NCBI RefSeq assembly: GCF_007753265.1
Contig: NZ_CP036349.1
Span: 1,211,363-1,275,362 of the forward strand
DNA length: 64,000 nucleotides
Origin: Botrimarina mediterranea
GTDB taxonomy: Bacteria > Planctomycetota > Planctomycetia > Pirellulales > Lacipirellulaceae
Reading direction: 5' to 3'
Shown here: positions 16,572 through 26,000 of the stretch, piece by piece
Position numbering within the stretch: position 1 is the first letter of the stretch
How the letters are laid out: each line of letters opens with the position of its first letter
Position numbers and translations under genes: made by a program
The notes under the pieces: model-generated
Told to the model about the DNA's origin: nothing
The model's database searches: none
What the model saw: only the letters and a program-made list of their open reading frames with translations

Positions 16572-17877
16572 CGGCGCCCTCGTCCGGCAGCAGCGGGCCG
16601 ACGTGCCAGCGCATCCAGCCGAAGAACGCCGCCGTCACGGCAAGTATGCCCGCCATCGCCGAGCCACCGGGCTCGGGGACCGCGATCGCGGCCGCCAGCG
16701 AGAACGCCTCACGCCAGACGGTGTAGTCGGCCGCGTCGATGAAGCCGTCGCCGTTGCCGTCGGCGCCGCTTCCGGCCGTCACGGCGGAACCATAGGCAGC
16801 GCTCCACTCGTTGTAGTCCAGCTCATCGACGGCGCCGTCGTGGTTGAAGTCGCCGACGACAAGCGATTCGTCGAGGATCGTGACGACGACTTCGATCGTC
16901 GGGCCATCGCCGTTGGGGTTGGGGCCGCTGCTGACGTTGTCGAGATAGAAGTCGGGGTAGTAGACATCGCCGTCATGGCCGTTGGGCTCGTGCAGTGACG
17001 AGAAGAAGAAGCCAATGCCGCCCTCCCTCAGCGACGACTGCACGTACTCGGCGACGCCGGGCAGCGCGAGATCGACATCGAACTCGAACAGGTCCCCTTG
17101 CGTGACGTGCGCGCCCGGCGCGTACTCGACGCCGACGTCATCGTAGACCTTGCCGACGGCGAACGGCGTGGGATTGAAGATCGCGTTCTCGTTGTTCGGC
17201 GCCGTGGCGCTGTAGCCGCCCTCGAACATGTTGTTCGAGACGTCGGCGCCTATTGGGTCGGTGGGATAAACCTCGTAGGGGCCGTTCACGAACCCACCCG
17301 AGACGGGCCAACGGCGATCGCCTGAGTTGAAGTACTTGGGGTCGGTCTCGCCGTCGAAACCAAAGGTCTCGTAGTCGCCGCCGAAGTCGACGCCCCACAT
17401 CTCGACCGGCCGACCGGGGTCGGCGTCGGCGCCGCTGAGGACGTCGAACGTGTTGTCGGGCGTGCCGTCGTAGGGGCCGCCTGGCGTCTCACCGATGCTG
17501 CCGAGCATCGTCAGCGTCACCGTGACGGACTCGATCTGGTAGCGGCTGGGGTCGAGCCCCGTAGGGATCGTCGCCGACGTGTCGCCCGCCACGATGAACG
17601 AGCCGCGACGGCCCGGATCGACGCCGCTGCCGGTGATGTCGGGAAAGCCCGGTTGCGGCGAGAACCAGGAGAACGTCGCCCCGCGGTCGCGGACCGAGCC
17701 GAGCCCGTTCGCGGTGCTCGCCGGGTAGAAGAACATCTCGATCTCAGGATCGTCCGTGGCGTAGACGATCGGCGCTGGCGTCGAGGCGACGGCGTCGGCT
17801 AAGGCGGACGCGAGCGCTGTGATGGTGAGTGCGAGCCGCAGCACGGCGTAGCGATGTGGGTTGGTGTGGTTGTTCAT
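16564..17877 (-). CDS. PEP-CTERM protein with dockerin-like EF-hand pair
   Basis: 437 aa from the ATG at 17877 (MNNHTNPHRYAVLRLALTIT), which opens a signal peptide; the frame extends to 17967, but that part is unlikely to be translated. The body (~30-345) is a beta-rich exported domain with Asp/Gly-rich loops. Near the end, VGDFNHDGAVDELDYNEW and DGNGDGFIDAADYTVWREAF form two calcium-binding dockerin-type I repeats. The tail VAVPEPGGSAMAGILAV...FFGWMRWHVG is a PEP-CTERM-like signal, but it lacks the usual Arg cluster and continues into an acidic end (LLPDEGADD), so processing may be atypical. It is the first gene of a coupled pair with the DUF1559 gene. Confidence 0.85.
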   Translation of the reverse strand: MNNHTNPHRYAVLRLALTITALASALADAVASTPAPIVYATDDPEIEMFFYPASTANGLGSVRDRGATFSWFSPQPGFPDITGSGVDPGRRGSFIVAGDTSATIPTGLDPSRYQIESVTVTLTMLGSIGETPGGPYDGTPDNTFDVLSGADADPGRPVEMWGVDFGGDYETFGFDGETDPKYFNSGDRRWPVSGGFVNGPYEVYPTDPIGADVSNNMFEGGYSATAPNNENAIFNPTPFAVGKVYDDVGVEYAPGAHVTQGDLFEFDVDLALPGVAEYVQSSLREGGIGFFFSSLHEPNGHDGDVYYPDFYLDNVSSGPNPNGDGPTIEVVVTILDESLVVGDFNHDGAVDELDYNEWSAAYGSAVTAGSGADGNGDGFIDAADYTVWREAFSLAAAIAVPEPGGSAMAGILAVTAAFFGWMRWHVGPLLPDEGADD

Positions 17878-17973
17878 CGTTTGGTTGATTGGGAGCAAGT
17901 AAGGGGCGAGCCGGTCGCCACCCCTCCGCGGACCGGCCCGCCCTCCTTTCCGGTTAAGAGCGGTCAAGAACGA

Positions 17974-18750
17974 TCAGCCGCGGCGCCGGCGGCCGGTGGC
18001 CAGCAAGGCCGCGCCGATAACTCCAAAGACGAGCGTGCTCGGCTCGGGGACCGCGGTGATGAAGTCGGCGTCAACGACCTGGTAGGCGTCGCTCTGATCG
18101 AGCTGCAAGCCGTAAAGCTGGCCGTGCTGCACGCCGGTGAAGGTCACCTCGAAGTCGGTGATCGGCCCCAGCGACGACACGTCCCATTGCAACAGGTACG
18201 TGTTGATGAAAACGTCTTCTTCGCCGGTCGGCATCGCGACCGTGCCGTTGAAGAGCTTCTCGATGACGCCGCTGGTGGTGGCGGCGAGGGCTTGCGCGCC
18301 GCCGTTGTAATTCAGCGTCGGCAGGACGTTGTCCTTGAAGGCGTAGGTCCACGCCTCGCCCATCTCGATCTGGAAGACGATGTTCGCCAGACCGGCGACC
18401 GGCGTCGCATCGCCGACGGCGAGCGTGCCGCCGTCGTTGTTGATGTCGCCGCTGAAGCCGCCGTAGTACATGCTGCCGCCCGCCGGGTAGGGGCCGCCAC
18501 CTGTGCCGTTGGCGACCTTCTCCAGGAACGCGTCGCCCGAGCCGGCCGCGTTCGAGCCGATCGGCGCCGGCCAAGCGCCCGTCCCCGGAAAGCCGTTGTA
18601 GCCGGGGTTGGCCGCGGCGGTGAGGTCGTCCCAGCCGTCGTAGTCGGCGTTGCCGGGCAAGTTCGGGCTGACAAAGGCCGCCAGTGAAACCGACGGGGAT
18701 AGAGCCGCGGCCGCAACGAGCGCCGTGTAAATCCAACGTGTAACTTTCAT
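17974..18750 (-). CDS. PEP-CTERM sorting domain protein
   Basis: 258 aa from the ATG at 18750, which begins MKVTRWIYTALVAAAALSPS, a clean signal peptide; the longer frame to 18828 has no such start. The mature region is Gly/Asn-rich with PNLPGNADYDGWDDL, SMYYGGFSGDINNDGG and a long hydrophilic beta-rich stretch. It ends TAVPEPSTLVFGVIGAALLATGRRRRG, a textbook PEP-CTERM signal (PEP motif, hydrophobic helix, Arg cluster). It is located 96 bp upstream of the PEP-CTERM/dockerin gene on the same strand, so the three genes down to DUF1559 could be one operon. No enzymatic motif is seen. Confidence 0.85.
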   Translation of the reverse strand: MKVTRWIYTALVAAAALSPSVSLAAFVSPNLPGNADYDGWDDLTAAANPGYNGFPGTGAWPAPIGSNAAGSGDAFLEKVANGTGGGPYPAGGSMYYGGFSGDINNDGGTLAVGDATPVAGLANIVFQIEMGEAWTYAFKDNVLPTLNYNGGAQALAATTSGVIEKLFNGTVAMPTGEEDVFINTYLLQWDVSSLGPITDFEVTFTGVQHGQLYGLQLDQSDAYQVVDADFITAVPEPSTLVFGVIGAALLATGRRRRG

Positions 18751-19261
18751 CAGACTCTCAATGGGTGATACCATGCCGCGGCCACAACAATGCCGCCACG
18801 GCGCGTGAAGGAACGGGCAAGAGCCCACGGCCAGCGCGGACCTTCGGCTTGGCCAAACCGATGGCGATGCGCTGCGAGTGAAGAACGCGCAGTCCTCGAT
18901 CCTGGCGATGCGTCGCGCATCGTTCAGCGAACAAGTGGTGCGGTCCGAGGTCGCCTAGAAAGACAATTCCACGCGCGCGTGGAGGCGTGCGCGGGCTACC
19001 AACGAGGGATCGATACACAACCCTGCCGAGAAACCCGGCGCGCCCACTCAGTGAGGCGGCCTGAACAAGGGGCTGGCTAAGAGGCAGAGGCCTCGTGGCG
19101 GGCTGCTTGCGAGAGAGACAACAACCAGTGCACTAGCCAGTGGCTAATTGCGATTGCGTCTCAACGAAGAGATTAACAGCTTGCCGATTGAGAGCAAGAG
19201 GGCTCAGCCGAAAAATCAAAACTGTCCGAGTCGACGTTGTAGTTACTTCGTCAGTAGAAGT
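18751..19261. other. Intergenic region, no gene seen
   Basis: This stretch lies upstream of the PEP-CTERM operon and should carry its promoter. I find no credible open frame, hairpin terminator or recognisable RNA. The composition becomes slightly AT-richer toward 19150-19260. Confidence 0.4.
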
Positions 19262-19330
19262 CTTAGCCGTGGGCGCGAGCCCTCGGTGGGCTCCGGGTAC
19301 CTGTTTCACTCCGAGGGCTAGCGTGCTAAG
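19262..19330. repeat. Intergenic palindromic repeat, family A (degenerate)
   Basis: CTTAGCCGTGGGCG, AGCCCTCGGTGGG, a GGGTACC centre, then CCGAGGGCTAG and CTAAG. It is the same layout as the copy at 2986 with a diverged right arm. It abuts the left end of the MITE-like copy 2. Confidence 0.75.
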
Positions 19331-19545
19331 TCAAGAGTTCTTTCCCATTTGAGTGCTTGCCGTTATTCGGATGCTAAGTAGGGGAACCACGACGGGCACG
19401 AAGAGCACGACGGATTGCCTCTTGATTCAACAACGCCTCGGCGAGCAGGCCGTCGTATTCTTTGTGCCCGTCGTGGTGAAATCTGTGATCCATGCTTCAT
19501 TCTAAGCCGCCCAATTTTCGAACGAACTTTCAACTCGGAACACTA
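19327..19545. mobile_element. MITE-like element, copy 2 (inverted, degenerate left end)
   Basis: The reverse complement of 19380-19495 matches 15415-15530 with about ten differences, including the shared CTGCTCGCCGAGGCGT and CAAGAGGCAATCCG segments. The right end (GGAACACTA, ending 19545) matches the terminal repeat of copy 1; the left end is diverged. It contains no coding sequence. Confidence 0.65.
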
Positions 19546-19599
19546 GTGCCAACGTAGCGCCAACGGTTCAGACGTGTAACATAGGTTTGTCGTTCGCTG

Positions 19600-20676
19600 C
19601 TACTGCTCCGGCGGCGGTGGGAGCTTCAAGGTCCGCGGTGTGTCTTGCAACAGCTGCGCGTAGTGCAGCACGAGGCCGCGCGTTGTTTGGAACTCGGGGA
19701 GTGCCGCGAGGTTGGTGTAGCGCGGGTCGGTCGCGACCGCTTGAAATCGCGCGGCGGCGGCGGCGATCTCTTCGGGGCTGGGGTGGCCCGACTCTTGGAA
19801 GATCGACGCAGGAAGCGACAGGTAAGATTGCCACGCCGGATCAAGTAGCCGGTAGAGTCGCGGCGCGAAGTCGGCGAGTTGGTCGCGGATCGCCTCCTCT
19901 TCTTGCGGAGAAGTGGGCGGCGCGAAGGCGCTCGCAGCGGCTGATGGCTCTGGCGCGGCCGCCGTCCCCACTGGTGGCGTTGTCGAGGCGACGATCTTGG
20001 CGGTGAGCTGCTGGGCTTCGACCGGGACCACCGGCGCGCCGCCCGCGGGGCGGTAGTAGGCGTCGGTCGCGGCGTGGTCGATCTTCAGCACCGACCCGTC
20101 GAGCGCGACGCCGGCGAACAAGCCGCGGCTGCGCGAGTACGAATAGACCTCGGCGGTCAACGTGGCGTCGGTGCTTGCCGACGCCTGCCGGCCAACGGGC
20201 CCGGCCGCGGCGGCGACATCGGCGCCGATGGTGAGCTTGCCACTCATCAGCGAATCGACGCTGCGGCGCGAACGGTAAACGAGCACGAGGTCTGTCGCCT
20301 GGACGCCCGCTTGCCAGCCGATGTTGCCGCCGGTGATCGTGAGGAACATCGGCGTGTGCCAGACGCCCTGCGCGTCGCGCGCGACGACGACCCCTCGGCC
20401 GAACCGCGCGCCGACGATGAAGCCGCCCTTCACGACGCGCGGGATGATGGCCACCGCTTCGGCGCCGGCGAGCATCGACCGCGGGATCCCCTCGGCGGGG
20501 ATAGCGAGCATCTCGTCGAAGACGGTGGAGGCGTCGTTCACCAGTCGCTGCTCCTGCGACACGACCACCGGCGCCGCTGTCACGGGCGGAGCGGCGACTT
20601 GGCCAAGGGCCAACGGCGTCGTGCAAAAGACCGCCGCTGCGAGGACGGCGACAAGGCGGGGCAAGGGAGTGAACAT
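19600..20676 (-). CDS. SYLF (Ysc84-like) lipid-binding domain protein, exported
   Basis: 358 aa. A signal peptide (MFTPLPRLVAVLAAAVFCTTPLALGQ) is followed by a SYLF domain (~43-215): LVNDASTVFDEMLAIPAEGIP, then AVAIIPRVVKGGFIVGARFGRGVVVARD, ITGGNIGWQAGVQATDLVLVY and YSYSRSRGLFAGVALDG, which are all classical family blocks. SYLF proteins bind lipids or phosphoinositides in eukaryotes; bacterial members are exported with unknown function. The C-terminal ~140 residues (Pro/Ala linker, then helical) are an extension not found in minimal members. It stands alone, with the MITE-like region downstream. Confidence 0.88.
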   Translation of the reverse strand: MFTPLPRLVAVLAAAVFCTTPLALGQVAAPPVTAAPVVVSQEQRLVNDASTVFDEMLAIPAEGIPRSMLAGAEAVAIIPRVVKGGFIVGARFGRGVVVARDAQGVWHTPMFLTITGGNIGWQAGVQATDLVLVYRSRRSVDSLMSGKLTIGADVAAAAGPVGRQASASTDATLTAEVYSYSRSRGLFAGVALDGSVLKIDHAATDAYYRPAGGAPVVPVEAQQLTAKIVASTTPPVGTAAAPEPSAAASAFAPPTSPQEEEAIRDQLADFAPRLYRLLDPAWQSYLSLPASIFQESGHPSPEEIAAAAARFQAVATDPRYTNLAALPEFQTTRGLVLHYAQLLQDTPRTLKLPPPPEQ

Positions 20677-20881
20677 TGGAATCGAGAGAAGGGAGGCAAG
20701 GTGTAGGATCGGATGCCTTCAAGCTAGACCCCGACGCCGCAACTGGGCAAGATCAGCGCGGACTGGATAGCGGATGGCGTGATAGCGTTATAGAAGCCGC
20801 GCCGTACTTGCGAGGGCCCTACCAAGATCACCGGCTGCGAAGCGAATAAGAAAACACGTCGCCAGTCTCACGCCCCCTCGT

Positions 20882-21421
20882 ATGAATCTTGTCGAAAGCA
20901 CCGCCGAGCGTCTTGTCCTTCGCGGCACGCCCGGCGGGCGGCTGGCCGTGATGGCGTTGACAGCGATTGGTTTGGCGCTCACCGCAGCGATTGGTTACTT
21001 CGCCTTCGCCCTCTATGACGCGTCAAAGGGCCTCGCCTGGGGCCATATGCCGCTCGCCCTGGGCTTGGGGATTGGGCAGCTGCTGTTCTGGGCCGGCGCC
21101 GTGACGCTCGCCGTTGGCCGTCTATCGCTGGTGCTCGACCGGGCCACCGGCCAGGGCGTCTACAGCGTCCGCTCGCCGATCATCGACGCGGGCAGGCCGT
21201 GCCGCTTCCGCCTCGAGAACATCGCCCGCCTCGAGATGACCGCGACCGAGGAGGCCCGCCCGGAAGTGGGGGACGGCGCCCGTTTCGACGCGACCGTTGT
21301 CAAACTCCGCTTGCTCGTCAGCCGCCCCCGCCGCGCGATCACGCTCGACGAGACACAGAACGGCAATGTCCAGCGGATCGAGAAGCTACGGGATGCCGTA
21401 GCGAATTGGCTCGAGGGTTAA
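20882..21421 (+). CDS. Hypothetical membrane protein (179 aa)
   Basis: Two predicted membrane helices (~23-45, AVMALTAIGLALTAAIGYFAF, and ~58-80) are followed by a soluble beta-rich domain with RFRLENIARLEMTATEEARPE and VVKLRLLVSRPRRAITLDE, ending in a helix. The layout, two TMs and a PH-like cytoplasmic domain, is common in small planctomycete and proteobacterial proteins, but I cannot name a family. There is no close operon partner: it is preceded by the divergent SYLF gene and followed 267 bp later by the RND adaptor. Confidence 0.6.
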   Translation: MNLVESTAERLVLRGTPGGRLAVMALTAIGLALTAAIGYFAFALYDASKGLAWGHMPLALGLGIGQLLFWAGAVTLAVGRLSLVLDRATGQGVYSVRSPIIDAGRPCRFRLENIARLEMTATEEARPEVGDGARFDATVVKLRLLVSRPRRAITLDETQNGNVQRIEKLRDAVANWLEG

Positions 21422-21688
21422 ACGGCTTCTTCGCATTCACTAAGCGGACTTCGCAAGTCCCATCGCGGCCGGCCGCAACCTTTTTTTAGATCACCTAGTT
21501 TCTCTGGGCGCTGTCATCCCCAGAGGTGGTCAGCCGACGATCGGCAGGTAGAATGTGACGCATCGTCACTTTTTGCAAACCATCAAAAGTCCCCGGTTTG
21601 TAGCAGGTAACGGCTCCTGGCGGCTTCCCACCAACGGCGCGACCTGCGCCTCGCCGTCTGATTTCTTCCTCCCTGGTTGAGAGACGTA

Positions 21689-23098
21689 GTGACTCTTCCG
21701 ATCCGTTTGGCCGGGCCGCTGGCGGTCGCGGCGGCTGTGCTGGCCGTTGGGTGCGGTTCCAAGCCCCCCGGGGGCCCGCAAGCGAACGCCAACGCCCCCG
21801 TCGAGGTTACCGTCGCCAAGCCGCTGGTTCTCTCGACACTCGACTGGGACCCCTACACGGGCCGTCTGGCGCCCGTGGACGAGGTTGAGGTCCGCGCCCG
21901 GGTGAGCGGCTACCTCGAGTCGTATCACTTCGAAGAGGGCCAGTTCGTTGACGAGGGGCAGCTGCTGTTCGTCATCGACCAGCGGCCGTACCAGGCGGCG
22001 GTCGATCAGGCAAAGGCCTTGCTCGAAGAGGCCCACTCTCGCCACCGCCAAGCCGAAGCCCAGGTCCGTGAGGCCGAAGCCGGCCGCCAGCAAGTCTCGG
22101 CCCGACTGGAACTCGCACAAACGCAGCTCAACCGGGCGAAGCCGCTCGTCCCGCGCGGCGCGATCAGCGAAGACGCCTACGACGAGTACGTCGCCGCGGC
22201 GCGTCAGGCCGAGGCCGACGCCGCCGCCGCCGACGCGGCGATCGAATCCGCTAAGGCCGCCGTCAACGCCGCGGTCGCCTCGATCGCCACGGCCGAAGCG
22301 GCCCTCACCGCAGCGGAGCTCGACCTCGGCTACTGCCGCATCACCGCGCCGATCCGCGGGCGGGTGAGCCGACGGATGATCACCAAGGGAAACCTCGTAA
22401 CGGGCGGACTCGGCGCGATGCCGCTGACGACGATCGTCTCGATGGACCCGATCCACGTCTACTTCGATTGCAACGAGCAGGCATTGCTCAAGTACATCCG
22501 CCTGGACCAGACCACCCAGCGCAAGAGCTCGCGCGACGTGAAGACGCCCGCCTACATGGCGCTGATCGATGAGGAGGGTTATCCGCACAAGGGCTACATC
22601 GACTTCGTCGATAATCGCGTCGATCGGGCTACGGGCTCGATGCGGGCGCGGGCTATCTTCGCCAACACCGATGAAGAGCTCGTGCCCGGCGTGTTCGTTC
22701 GCTTGCAGATCCCCGGCAGCGAGCCCGGCCCGCGGGTGTTGATCCCCGATTCGGCGGTCGCGACCGACCAAGCGGCGAAGTTCGTCTACATCGTCGGCGA
22801 AGGCGACAAGCTCGAGCGCCGCCCCGTCACGACCGGCGCGATCTCGAAAGACCTGCGCGTTATCACCGGCGGCCTCGACGGGTCGGAGAGCGTGGTCGTC
22901 AAAGGCCTGCAGCGTTGCCGTCCCGGCGCCGAAGTGAAAGTGACCGTCGAGGAGATTGTCGCGGGCGACGACCTCGGCCTGCCCGACACCTACGAGCCCG
23001 TGGCGCCCGAGGAGTGGCTGCGGCCGGCGATGACTCCGATCAACACCACCCCCGACGCGGCGCTGACACGCGCTCAGAAGGGGGCGAAGGCACGATGA
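21689..23098 (+). CDS. RND efflux transporter periplasmic adaptor subunit
   Basis: About 469 aa, membrane-fusion protein of the AcrA/MexA type. The N-terminus carries a lipoprotein signal ending LAVGC, giving an acylated Cys. RVSGYLESYHFEEGQFVDEGQLLFVID (~70-96) is the first half of the lipoyl domain, then a long alpha-helical hairpin rich in Ala/Glu (~100-205), then the second lipoyl half (DLGYCRITAPIRGRV), beta-barrel and membrane-proximal domains (PGVFVRLQIPG, VVVKGLQRCRPGAEVKV). I chose GTG at 21689 because GAGAG lies ~6 nt upstream; TTG at 21677 is possible. The stop overlaps the pump start (ATGA), so the two are co-translated. Confidence 0.9.
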   Translation: MTLPIRLAGPLAVAAAVLAVGCGSKPPGGPQANANAPVEVTVAKPLVLSTLDWDPYTGRLAPVDEVEVRARVSGYLESYHFEEGQFVDEGQLLFVIDQRPYQAAVDQAKALLEEAHSRHRQAEAQVREAEAGRQQVSARLELAQTQLNRAKPLVPRGAISEDAYDEYVAAARQAEADAAAADAAIESAKAAVNAAVASIATAEAALTAAELDLGYCRITAPIRGRVSRRMITKGNLVTGGLGAMPLTTIVSMDPIHVYFDCNEQALLKYIRLDQTTQRKSSRDVKTPAYMALIDEEGYPHKGYIDFVDNRVDRATGSMRARAIFANTDEELVPGVFVRLQIPGSEPGPRVLIPDSAVATDQAAKFVYIVGEGDKLERRPVTTGAISKDLRVITGGLDGSESVVVKGLQRCRPGAEVKVTVEEIVAGDDLGLPDTYEPVAPEEWLRPAMTPINTTPDAALTRAQKGAKAR

Positions 23099-26000
23099 AG
23101 TTCGCTCACTTCTTTATCGACAGGCCGATCTTCGCGACGGTGCTGTCGGTCGCGATCGTCCTCGTGGGCGCGATCAGCTACTACACGCTCCCGGTGTCGC
23201 AATACCCGGAGATCGCGCTGCCGACGGTTGTCGTCACGACGACCTACCCGGGCGCCACGGCGGAGACCGTCGCCGAGACCGTCGCCACGCCGATCGAGCA
23301 AGAGGTCAACGGCGTTGAGCGGATGCTCTACATGGAGTCGCAATCGACTCCCGACGGCACGATGTCGCTGACGATCACGTTCGAGCTCGGCACCGATGTC
23401 GACCAGGCCCAGGTGCTCGTACAGAACCGGGTGGACCGCGCGCTGCCGCGTCTGCCGGAAGAGGTGCGCCGCGGCGGCGTGGTGACGCAGAAGAGCTCGC
23501 CCGAGATGCTGATGGTGGTCCACCTGATCTCGCCGGACCGCTCGCGCGACCAGGTCTACATCTCGAACTACGCCTACTTGCAGATCCGCGACGCATTGTC
23601 GCGCATCAACGGCGTCGGCGAGCTGCGCGTCTTCGGCGGCTCGGAGTACTCGATGCGGGTGTGGCTCGACCCCGAGCACTTGGCGTCGCTCGACCTGACG
23701 GCGGGCGACGTGGTCGCGGCGTTGCGCGAGCAGAACGTCCAGGTCGCCGCCGGCAAGATCGGCCAGACGCCGCTCCCCGAGCCGACCGATTTTCAGCTAA
23801 CGATCTCGAGTCAGGGTCGCTTGCGCACCGCGGAGGAGTTCGCCCAAATCGTCATCAAGCGCGGCGCCGAGGGACGCCTGACGCGGCTGTCGGACGTGGC
23901 GCGGATTGAATTGGGCGCTCAGGACTACTCGGTCAACAGCTACCTCGACGGCAACAACGCCGTGGCCCTGCTGGTGTTCGCCCGCCCGGGCACGAACGGC
24001 GTCGACACGGCCCACGAGGTCGAGAAGACCGTGAAGGAGCTGTCGAAAAACTTCCCCGACGGTCTGGAGTACCGCATCGCCTACAACCCGACGCGGTTCG
24101 TCGAGGAGTCGATCGAGGAGGTGTTCCGTACGCTGATCGAAGCGACCATCCTCGTGGTGCTGACGGTGTTCATCTTCTTGCAGCGTTGGCAGGCGACCCT
24201 CATCCCCGTGGTGGCGATCCCGATTTCGCTGATCGGCACCTTCGCGATCATGAGCGGCCTGGGCTTTAGCCTTAACAGTCTGTCGTTGTTCGGCCTCGTG
24301 CTGGCGATCGGCATCGTCGTGGACGACGCCATCGTCGTGGTTGAGAACGTCGAGCGGTTGATCCACGAAGGGATGAGCCCGCGCGAGGCGACGCGCACCG
24401 CGATGACCGAGGTCGGCTCAGCGCTCATCGCGTCGGCGCTGGTGCTCGTGGCGGTCTTCGTGCCGACGGCCTTCATGGCGGGCATCAGCGGACAGTTCTA
24501 TCGGCAGTTCGCCGTGACGATCGCCGTGGCGACCGTCATCAGCGCCTTCGTCTCGCTGACGCTGACGCCGGCCATGTGCGCGTTGCTCTTGCAACCGTCC
24601 GACGCCAAGCCCGGCCTCTTCACCCGCGGCATGGACCTCTTGTTCGGCTGGTTCTTCCGGCCGTTCAATCGCGTCTTCGACTTCGGCAGCAACCTCTATG
24701 CGGGGACCGTGAGGCGGTTTGTCCGCATGGGCCTCGTCATGCTGATTATTTACGGCGGCCTCCTGGTGGCGACACGGTACAGCTTCGATCTGGTGCCGAC
24801 GGGCTTCATCCCCGAGCAAGACCAGGGCTACCTGATCGTCACGATCCAGCTCCCCGACAGCGCGTCGCTTACCCGCACGGACGAAATTGTGCGCCGCGTC
24901 AGCGAGATCGCCTTGGATATCGACGGCATCAACAACGCCGTGGCGTTTGCGGGCTTCTCCGGCGCAACGCGGACGAACGCCACCAACGTCGCCGCGTGTT
25001 TCACCGCGCTCGAAGACGCCGGCACGCGCGCCGAGCGTGGCCGCGAGATCAACGTCCTGCAGCAGGAACTCCAGGCCAAGCTGAGCCAGATCCAAGAGGC
25101 CGACATCCGTGTGCTCGCCCCGCCGCCGGTGCGTGGCATCGGCAACGCAGGCGGCGTCAAGCTGTACGTCCAGGACCGCGGCGGCGCCGGGTACCAAGCC
25201 CTCGGCGATACGACCAACGCGTTCGTCGGCGCCGCGATGCAAGAGGCCGGCCCCGCGACGGGCATCGCGGCCGCCTTCTCGTTTTACCGCGCCGACACGC
25301 CCCAGCTGTACGCCGACATCGACCGCACCCGCGCCCAACAGCTCGACGTGCCGATGCAGAACGTCTTCGACACGCTGCAGGTGTACTTGGGTTCGTTGTA
25401 CGTCAACGACTTCAACTACCTGGGCCGCACCTACCGCGTCACGGCCCAGGCCGACGCTGAGTACCGCGACGAGCTCAGCGACGTGCTCCGCCTGCGGACC
25501 CGCAGCGCGTCGGGCGCGATCGTGCCGCTGGGGACGATCCTCACGATGAAAGAACGCATCGGACCCGACCGCATCGTCCGTTACAACCTCTTCCCCTCGG
25601 CCGACGTAAACGGTGTGACGCTCCCCGGCACGAGCACGGGGCAGTCGATCGCCGCGTTCGAGCGCATCGCCGCGACGACGCTGCCGCAAGGCTTCGATTA
25701 CGAGTGGACCGATCTGGCGTACCAAGAGAAGGCGGCCGGCAACACGGCGCTCTTGATCTTCCCGCTGTGTGTGGTGTTCGTGTTCCTCACGCTCGCGGCC
25801 CAGTACGAGAGCTGGGTACTACCGCTGGCGATTATCCTGATCGTTCCGCTCTGTCTGCTGTTCGCGATCGGCGGCGTCTGGTTCCGCGGCATGGACAACA
25901 ACATCCTCACGCAGATTGGTTTCGTGGTGCTGATCGCCCTGGCGTGCAAGAACGCGATCCTGATCGTCGAGTTCGCCAAGGCGCTCGAGGACCAGGGCAA

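Noticed and set aside
24418-25725. 435-codon minus-strand open frame
   Set aside because: It is fully antisense to the RND pump coding sequence and has the His/Arg/Asp-rich composition produced by reading GC-rich codons backwards.
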